DNA of 44,411 nt, taken from positions 1 through 44,411 of the forward strand of contig DASRFJ010000313.1 in the NCBI GenBank assembly GCA_035651595.1. Direction: 5' to 3'. Under the pieces are notes generated by a model. That model made no database searches and was not told the origin of the DNA. It saw only the letters and a list, made by a program, of their open reading frames with translations. Shown in pieces: positions 38,917-44,411 of the stretch. Position 1 is the first letter of the stretch. Each line of letters opens with the position of its first letter. Made by a program: the position numbers and the translations under genes. This DNA is from JAFARZ01 sp035651595. GTDB lineage: Bacteria; Actinomycetota; Actinomycetes; Streptosporangiales; Streptosporangiaceae.

Positions 38917-40385
38917 CCCGGCGGCTCGTGGTCGCGCTGCTGGCGCTCATCGTCGCGGTCGTCGTCGCCGCAATGGTGCCGCTGGCCATCAACTCGACCG
39001 GACACGACAGGGAATCGTTCCTCGATGACACCGCGGAGACCGCGCGGACCTATGCCGCGATCGAGCAGGCCCCGCTGTCGGGCAGCCCGAACCCCTCGGT
39101 GCTGAAGATCCTCCAGCAGGTGCGGATGGTGGGCGACGGGCTGATGGTCATCCCGGTCCACCCCCACGGTTCGAACCGGGAGTTCCGGACCGGCATGCCA
39201 CCGGGCGACTGGGGCGCGATGGCGGCCGAGGTCAAGACGCTGAACACGCACTCAAGGACCGCCTCGAATGCCCAGACGATCACCCAGCTCAACGGCTCAT
39301 GGGCGGCCGCGGCCACCGCGGTCTACGACCACGGTGAGGGCCCGGTGGTGGGCGTCGTGATCCTGGCCCGGTCAGCCGCCCCGCTGAACGCCGAGATCCG
39401 GACGTTGTGGCTGATCCTCGGGGCGATCGGGGTCGCGGCCATCCTCGGTGCGACCCTGCTCGCGGTCTGGCTGGCCCAGTGGGTGAGCAAGCCGCTGGCC
39501 GGCCTGGACGCGGCGGCCCGTAAGCTCGCGGACGGCAACCTGACGATCCGCGCGAAGCCCGGCGGGCCGCCGGAGCTGCGCCGTCTCGCCAGCACGTTCA
39601 ACACGATGGCGGGCCGACTGGAGTCGCTGGTGCACGGCAGCCGTGCCGTCGTCGCCGACGTGTCGCATCAGCTCCGCACGCCGCTTGCCGCGCTGCGGCT
39701 GCGGCTGGACCTGCTGCACGCCGACGCCGCGGACACCGACCCGGAGATGGCCGCCGAGCTGGCCGGCGCCCAGGACGAGGTGGCCCGGCTGTCCCGGATG
39801 GTCGACGGCCTGCTCGCGGTGGCACGCGCGGAGAACGTGCTGCCGCAGCCGCGGGCCATCGACATCGCCGAGGTCGCGCACGAGCGGGTCGCCGCCTGGC
39901 TTCCGGTCGCCGAGGACCGCGGCATCGACCTGACCGCGACCGGCGCGAAGGTCGTGGGCTGGCTCGGGGAGGGGCACCTGGAGCAGATCCTGGACAACCT
40001 GATCGCCAACGCCCTGGACGCGCTGAGCGCCGGCGACAAGATCAAGATCCACGCCGCGGACACGGCGGACGGCGTACGGATCACGGTCACCGATAACGGT
40101 CCGGGCATGAGCGAGGAAGACCGCGAGCGCGCGTTCCTGCGGTTCACCTCCAAGAGCGTGGGCGGCACCGGGCTCGGCCTGGCCATCGTGCACCGGCTCA
40201 CCACGTCCAACGGCGGCCATGCCGCGCTGGAGCCGGCGCCCGGCGGCGGCCTCCTGGTCGTCCTGGACTTCCCCGGCGTGCCGGGCGCGCAGGACGGCCA
40301 GGGACGGGCGTCCCGCCAGGCCGCCGCCGCCGCGGCGACCACGGACGCCGCCGACGCCAGCCAGGTCCAGGCCGTCTCGGGCTAG
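38913..40385 (+). CDS. Membrane sensor histidine kinase
   Basis: A 490-residue sensor kinase. First membrane helix LVVALLALIVAVVVAAMVPLA (about 5-25), an outer sensor loop to about 155, second helix LWLILGAIGVAAILGATLLAVWLA, HAMP segment (KPLAGLDAAARKLADGNLTIR), dimerisation helix with phospho-His252 in DVSHQLRTPL, and an ATPase domain with N-box NLIANALDAL, DNGPGM and GTGLGLAIV. The sensor loop is not recognised, so the signal is unknown. A Gln/Ala-rich end follows. ATG 38913 overlaps the response regulator stop (ATGA); the frame is open far upstream but that is a shadow. Confidence 0.9.
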   Translation: MTRRLVVALLALIVAVVVAAMVPLAINSTGHDRESFLDDTAETARTYAAIEQAPLSGSPNPSVLKILQQVRMVGDGLMVIPVHPHGSNREFRTGMPPGDWGAMAAEVKTLNTHSRTASNAQTITQLNGSWAAAATAVYDHGEGPVVGVVILARSAAPLNAEIRTLWLILGAIGVAAILGATLLAVWLAQWVSKPLAGLDAAARKLADGNLTIRAKPGGPPELRRLASTFNTMAGRLESLVHGSRAVVADVSHQLRTPLAALRLRLDLLHADAADTDPEMAAELAGAQDEVARLSRMVDGLLAVARAENVLPQPRAIDIAEVAHERVAAWLPVAEDRGIDLTATGAKVVGWLGEGHLEQILDNLIANALDALSAGDKIKIHAADTADGVRITVTDNGPGMSEEDRERAFLRFTSKSVGGTGLGLAIVHRLTTSNGGHAALEPAPGGGLLVVLDFPGVPGAQDGQGRASRQAAAAAATTDAADASQVQAVSG

Positions 40386-40655
40386 CTCGGCGTTGCCCGC
40401 AATGCCTGCTTATATTCGGTACGTTCGGCGTCAGCCCTGGCTCCGCCAGAAATGTGGCTTATGTTCAGTTCCGCGAGGCTGGCCTGTAGGAATCGCCAAC
40501 ACCACCGGTGGAAACCCCCTGGTGTCTGTCTGCCAGGCCAGGACTGCCATCATGGTCGGGTTCCGATTCGGCAACGAGCAGGGCGGACGCCTGCGTGTCC
40601 CCTTCCCAGGCGGCACGGCCGGGCATAGCCTGCGGGACAACTCAGGATGGATCCA

Positions 40656-40680
40656 GGCAGGCGGCGCAGTGCCGCCTGCC
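40656..40680 (+). promoter_or_regulatory. Hairpin next to the ribosome site of the BMP lipoprotein gene
   Basis: GGCAGGCGGC (40656-40665), loop GCAGT, GCCGCCTGCC (40671-40680): a perfect 10-bp stem ending 4 nt before GGAGG (40685-40689) and 14 nt before the GTG. It may affect translation or end read-through from the kinase gene. Elsewhere in 40386-40693 is the palindrome CCACCGGTGG near 40502, but no gene and no purine-riboswitch pattern was seen. Confidence 0.6.
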
Positions 40681-40693
40681 CAGTGGAGGTAAC

Positions 40694-41821
40694 GTGAAAC
40701 ACAGCGCATGGGCCACGGCGGCGCTGGCCGTGTCAGCGACGCTGGTTGTCGCCGCGTGCGGCAGCAGCAGCAGCTCGGCCCCTTCCAGCTCGGGCTCGGG
40801 CGGAGCGACCACCTCGTCAAGCACCGCCTCGGCGTCCGGCAGCAGCTACCTGGCCTGCATGGTCACCGACACGGGCGGCATCGACGACAAGTCGTTCAAC
40901 GCCTCGGCCTGGCAGGGCATGCAGGAGGCCAGCGCGGCCGACTCGAACATCAAGGTGACGTACCTGCAGTCCACCACGCAGAGCGACTACGTGCCGAACA
41001 TCAACGCGTTCATCAACCGCAAGTGCGGCATCATCGTCACGGTCGGCTTCCTGATGGCGCAGGCGACGCAGAGCGCCGCCCAGGCGCACCCGACCCAGCA
41101 CCTGGCGATCGTGGACAACGCGTACGACCCGCCGATCGCCAACGTCAACGCCCTGCTGTTCGACACCTCGCAGGACGCCTTCCTCGGCGGTTACCTCGCG
41201 GCCGGCATGAGCAAGACCGGCAAGGTCGCCACGTTCGGCGGCCAGGAGCTGCCCACCGTGACGATTTACATGGACGGCTTCTACGACGGCGTGCAGTACT
41301 ACAACCTCAAGCACGGCAAGCATGTCCAGGTGATCGGCTGGAACGAGACAAACCAGAAGGGCTCGTTCACCGGCGACTTCACCGACCAGACCAAGGGTGC
41401 GAACCTCACCCAGACGTTCATCAGCGAGGGCGCGGACATCATCTTCCCGGTCGCCGGCAACGTCGGCCTCGGCGCGGCGAAGGCGGTCCAGCAGGCCGAC
41501 CAGCAGGCCGGCAGCAACAAGGTGAACATGTTCTGGGTGGACACCGACGGCTGCGTCAGCGCGGCGCAGTACTGCAAGTACTTCATCACCAGCGTCACCA
41601 AGGGCATCCAGGCCGCGGTGAAGACCGCGGTGACCAACTCCGCGAACGGCACGTTCAAGGGCGGCAACTACATCGGCACCCTGCAGAACGGCGGCGTGGC
41701 ACTGGCTCCGTTCCACGACTTCCAGAGTCAGGTCCCGGCCAGCCTGCAGTCCGAACTGCAGACGATCACGACCGGCATCGAGAACGGCAGCATCAAGATC
41801 GCCACGAAGAGCCCCGCGTAG
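40694..41821 (+). CDS. BMP family nucleoside-binding lipoprotein
   Basis: A 375-residue lipoprotein. The signal peptide is MKHSAWATAALAVSATLVVAAC with lipobox VVAAC (Cys22 lipidated), then a Ser/Gly/Thr-rich linker and the periplasmic-binding fold: MVTDTGGIDDKSFNASAWQGMQEA is the hallmark of the BmpA/Med/PnrA family, which binds purine or other nucleosides; FPVAGNVGLGAAKAVQQA and FWVDTDGC are later signatures. It is the receptor of the ABC importer encoded by the next genes. GTG with GGAGG 4 nt before; a longer upstream frame is ignored because it would destroy the signal peptide. A 67-nt gap separates it from the ATPase. Confidence 0.93.
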   Translation: MKHSAWATAALAVSATLVVAACGSSSSSAPSSSGSGGATTSSSTASASGSSYLACMVTDTGGIDDKSFNASAWQGMQEASAADSNIKVTYLQSTTQSDYVPNINAFINRKCGIIVTVGFLMAQATQSAAQAHPTQHLAIVDNAYDPPIANVNALLFDTSQDAFLGGYLAAGMSKTGKVATFGGQELPTVTIYMDGFYDGVQYYNLKHGKHVQVIGWNETNQKGSFTGDFTDQTKGANLTQTFISEGADIIFPVAGNVGLGAAKAVQQADQQAGSNKVNMFWVDTDGCVSAAQYCKYFITSVTKGIQAAVKTAVTNSANGTFKGGNYIGTLQNGGVALAPFHDFQSQVPASLQSELQTITTGIENGSIKIATKSPA

Positions 41822-41888
41822 GGTTTCGGAAAAGTCCGAATGCGCCGTCGGGTGTGGCCAGCCACGCCCGGCGGCGCCGTACTGGAGA

Positions 41889-43433
41889 ATGGCGGACGTG
41901 GAACTCGAGCTGACGGGGATCACCAAGCGGTTCGGTCCGCTGGTGGCCAATGACCGCATCAATCTGACGGTAACCCCTGGTCAGGTGCACGCCCTGCTCG
42001 GTGAGAACGGCGCGGGCAAGTCGACCCTGATGAACGTCCTCTACGGCCTGCTCCAGCCGGACGAGGGCGAGATCCTGCTGGACGGCAAGGCCGTCCAGTT
42101 CCACTCGCCGAAGGACGCGATCAACGCCGGCATCGGCATGGTGCATCAGCACTTCATGCTCGTGCCGGTGTTCACGGTCGCCGAGAACGTCACGCTCGGC
42201 ATCGAGGAAACCGCGCCGACCGGCCTGCTGGACCGGCGCAAGACCCGCGAGGACGTGCGCGAGCTGTCCCGCCGCTACGGGCTCGAGCTCGATCCCGACG
42301 CGACCGTGGAGAACCTCCCGGTCGGCATCCAGCAGCGGGTCGAGATCGTCAAGGCGCTGGTCCGCCAAGCGAAGGTGCTGATCCTTGACGAGCCCACCGC
42401 CGTGCTCACCCCGGCCGAGACCGAGGACCTGTTCCGCATCGTCAAGCAGCTGAAGGACGGCGGCACGTCCATCATCTTCATCTCCCACAAGCTCAAGGAA
42501 GTCCAGGCGATCGCGGACACGATCACCGTGCTGCGCCGCGGCGCGGTCGTCGGGCAGGCCGCGCCGACCGCGACCGAGGACCAGCTGGCCGCCATGATGG
42601 TCGGCCGGGACGTGCAGCTGGTGGTCAGCAAGGACGTGGCCAAGCCTGGCGACGCGGTACTCGAGGTCGAGGGACTGACCGTCACCGACGCTGACGGCCG
42701 GGTATGGAACAACGACCTCAGTTTCTCGGTCCGGGCCGGGGAGATCCTCGGCGTGGCCGGCGTGCAGGGCAACGGGCAGACCGAGCTGTGCGAGGCGCTG
42801 ATGGGCCTGCGCCCCATCGCGGCGGGCCACGTCTCGCTCGGCGGCCGCGACCTGACGCACGCCACGCCCCGCCAGCACCTGCGCGCCGGGATCGCCTACA
42901 TCCCCGAAGACCGGCAGGAAGACGGCCTGGTCGGCGACTTCACCGTGGCGGAGAACATGATCCTGGACGTGTACGACCGCAAGCCGTACGCCTCCGGCGT
43001 CAATTTGAACCTGGGCGTCATCGAGGCCAACGCCGCCGACCGGATCAAGGAGTTCGACGTCCGCACCCAGTCGGCGCAGACCCCGGTCGGCACGCTGTCC
43101 GGCGGCAATCAGCAGAAGGTGATCCTGGCCCGTGAGGTCGGCCGTGAGCACAAGCTGCTCATCGCCAGCCAGCCCACCCGCGGGCTGGACGTCGGCTCGA
43201 TCGAGTTCGTGCACAAGCGGATCGTCGCCCAGCGCGACCGCGGCGTCGCGGTGCTCATCGTGTCCTCCGAGCTGGACGAGATCTACGCGCTCGCCGACCG
43301 GATCGCGGTGATGTACGAGGGCCGGATCACCGGCTTCCGGCCGCCGAGCGTTCCGGTCGAGGAACTCGGCAAGCTGATGGCCGGCGCGACCGACGAGGAA
43401 GCGGCGGCGCCGGCGACGGGAGGGTCAGAATGA
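41889..43433 (+). CDS. Double ATPase of nucleoside ABC importer
   Basis: A 514-residue protein with two ABC ATPase domains in one chain, as in RbsA/NupO/YufO. First half: Walker A GENGAGKST (38-46), signature LPVGIQQRVEI, Walker B LILDEPTAVL. Second half: degenerate P-loop GVQGNGQTEL, signature LSGGNQQKVILA, and LIASQPTRGLD. One degenerate site is normal in this class. The KDAINAGIGMVHQHFMLVPVFTVAENV segment is typical of nucleoside importers of the BMP type. Its stop overlaps the permease start by 4 nt (ATGA). Confidence 0.93.
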   Translation: MADVELELTGITKRFGPLVANDRINLTVTPGQVHALLGENGAGKSTLMNVLYGLLQPDEGEILLDGKAVQFHSPKDAINAGIGMVHQHFMLVPVFTVAENVTLGIEETAPTGLLDRRKTREDVRELSRRYGLELDPDATVENLPVGIQQRVEIVKALVRQAKVLILDEPTAVLTPAETEDLFRIVKQLKDGGTSIIFISHKLKEVQAIADTITVLRRGAVVGQAAPTATEDQLAAMMVGRDVQLVVSKDVAKPGDAVLEVEGLTVTDADGRVWNNDLSFSVRAGEILGVAGVQGNGQTELCEALMGLRPIAAGHVSLGGRDLTHATPRQHLRAGIAYIPEDRQEDGLVGDFTVAENMILDVYDRKPYASGVNLNLGVIEANAADRIKEFDVRTQSAQTPVGTLSGGNQQKVILAREVGREHKLLIASQPTRGLDVGSIEFVHKRIVAQRDRGVAVLIVSSELDEIYALADRIAVMYEGRITGFRPPSVPVEELGKLMAGATDEEAAAPATGGSE

Positions 43434-44411
43434 GCGAGCAAGCGGCCGCCGCCCCGACCCCGGCCCCCGAGGCTCCGGCGGTCACCGACGGCGAACAGGA
43501 CCCGCGCGGCCGCGGCAAGATCATCCTGGACTCGATCGTGGAGGGCAACTCCGTCACGGTCACGATCTTGGCCATCGTCACCGCGATGATGATCGGCGGG
43601 CTGCTGAACGCGTTCACCAATAAGCCCGTGCTCGACGCGTGGGGGAAGTTCTTCAGCGACCCGTGGCACGCGATCAACATGGCGTGGGACGTGGCGATCG
43701 GCGCCTACGTCGGGCTGTTCCAGGGCGCGATCTTCAACCCGCACACGGTGGCCGCGCTGTTCCAGCAGTCCTCGATCTCGACCGCGATTCACAACGGGTA
43801 CCTGGGCGCGGTGTTCGGCCCGATATCGGAGACCTGCGTCCAGGCCACGCCGCTGCTGCTGGTCGGCCTCGCGGTGGCCCTGCCCTACCAGGCCGGCCTG
43901 TTCAACATCGGCGGCCAGAGCCAGTTCATCGGCGGCGCCATCGTCGCCACCTACCTCGGGTTCGGCGTTAGCATGCCCCCGGTCATCCACGCGATCGTGT
44001 GCGTGCTCGGCGGGTTCGCCGGCGGCGCCGCGATCGGCTGGGCGGTGGGCTACCTCAAGGCCAAGACCGGGGCGCACGAGGTGATCGTCACGATCATGCT
44101 CAACTACGTGATGTACAACTTCCTGTCCTACCTGCTCGGCACGCCGACCGCGCTGCAGCTCCCGCACCAGGCCAACCTGATCAGCCCCAACATCGACGGC
44201 AACGCTCAGCTACCGCACGTCGGCGGGCCACCGCCGCAGGTCGGCGTCGGGTTCCTGGTCGCGCTGGCCGCCGCGGCCGGGATGTGGTGGCTGCTGGCCC
44301 GCAGCACCACCGGGTTCCAGTTCCGTGCGGTCGGGGCCAACCCGAGCGCGGCCCGCACCGCCGGGATGAGCGTGGGCCGGACCTGGGTGCTGGCCATGCT
44401 GCTGGCCGGCG
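43430..44411 (+). CDS. Nucleoside ABC importer permease, 3' truncated by window
   Basis: The first 327 codons of an inner-membrane permease of the RbsC/LivH-like type (NupP/YufP). A hydrophilic Ala/Pro-rich N-tail precedes the first helix (VTVTILAIVTAMMIGGLLNAF). An extra loop of about 60 residues follows, then AGLFNIGGQSQFIGGAIVATYLG and KAKTGAHEVIVTIMLNYVMYNFLSYLLG, which are strong family markers, and FRAVGANPSAARTAGMSVGRTW, the cytoplasmic coupling region. A second permease gene usually follows and should lie to the right of the window. Confidence 0.92.
   Translation, partial: MSEQAAAAPTPAPEAPAVTDGEQDPRGRGKIILDSIVEGNSVTVTILAIVTAMMIGGLLNAFTNKPVLDAWGKFFSDPWHAINMAWDVAIGAYVGLFQGAIFNPHTVAALFQQSSISTAIHNGYLGAVFGPISETCVQATPLLLVGLAVALPYQAGLFNIGGQSQFIGGAIVATYLGFGVSMPPVIHAIVCVLGGFAGGAAIGWAVGYLKAKTGAHEVIVTIMLNYVMYNFLSYLLGTPTALQLPHQANLISPNIDGNAQLPHVGGPPPQVGVGFLVALAAAAGMWWLLARSTTGFQFRAVGANPSAARTAGMSVGRTWVLAMLLAG

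Noticed and set aside
38718..40385. A longer histidine kinase beginning inside the response regulator gene
   Set aside because: The ATGA overlap at 38913 followed at once by a membrane helix is the expected start.
40386..40693. Purine or other known riboswitch before the BMP lipoprotein gene
   Set aside because: Only a simple hairpin and a palindrome were found; no conserved core of any riboswitch I know.

Overview
The window is chromosomal DNA from a high-GC actinomycete. Signs are the very GC-rich third codon positions, frequent GTG starts, an F420-type luciferase-like oxidoreductase, a LigC-type ligase/polymerase pair, an FHA protein next to a PASTA-less Ser/Thr kinase, and many genes that look leaderless (an AnnnT-type -10 box 6-7 nt before the start codon). 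A member of the Streptosporangiales/Streptomycetales-like filamentous groups is plausible; the species cannot be named. No rRNA, tRNA, CRISPR array, transposase or phage gene was seen.

Layout. 1-2683: an NCS1 nucleobase permease and an adenosine/adenine-deaminase-like hydrolase (minus strand), overlapping the end of a VOC protein. 3293-9017: two tandem paralogous STAND/NB-ARC NTPases with TPR tails; the first has an 18-bp minisatellite abutting its P-loop. 9078-14224: GMC oxidoreductase, nucleotidyltransferase-fold protein, metallophosphoesterase, APC permease. 14446-18377: D-aminopeptidase, SDR, MarR, LLM oxidoreductase, TetR. 18425-20816: ATP-dependent DNA ligase plus LigD-type polymerase. 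21000-27258: TreT-like trehalose synthase, glpD with a coupled RHH-HTH-RHH protein, CGNR regulator, EamA exporter, methyltransferase. 27396-30899: an unrecognised protein, 4-hydroxybenzoate hydroxylase and its divergent IclR regulator. 31304-44411: a nucleoside salvage and uptake region: upp, then cdd-deoA-add followed by a Ser/Thr kinase on the minus strand, an FHA protein convergent with the kinase, a two-component system, and a BMP-type nucleoside ABC transporter whose first permease runs off the right edge.

How it works together. The right third looks like one physiological unit: the ABC system (binding lipoprotein, double ATPase, permease) would import nucleosides; cytidine deaminase, thymidine phosphorylase and adenosine deaminase would break them down; upp recovers uracil. 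The left edge adds a second deaminase and a base permease. The kinase, FHA protein and two-component system sit inside this region and are candidate regulators (inference from position).

The most unusual items are the tandem STAND-TPR pair with its repeat-expanded P-loop region, a dispersed hairpin present twice with a compensatory base-pair change, a protein with three DNA-binding-like segments coupled to glpD, a deaminase with an altered HAGE motif, a 7-codon leader ORF overlapping pobA, and a TGACCG repeat array that crosses the stop codon of the trehalose synthase gene.
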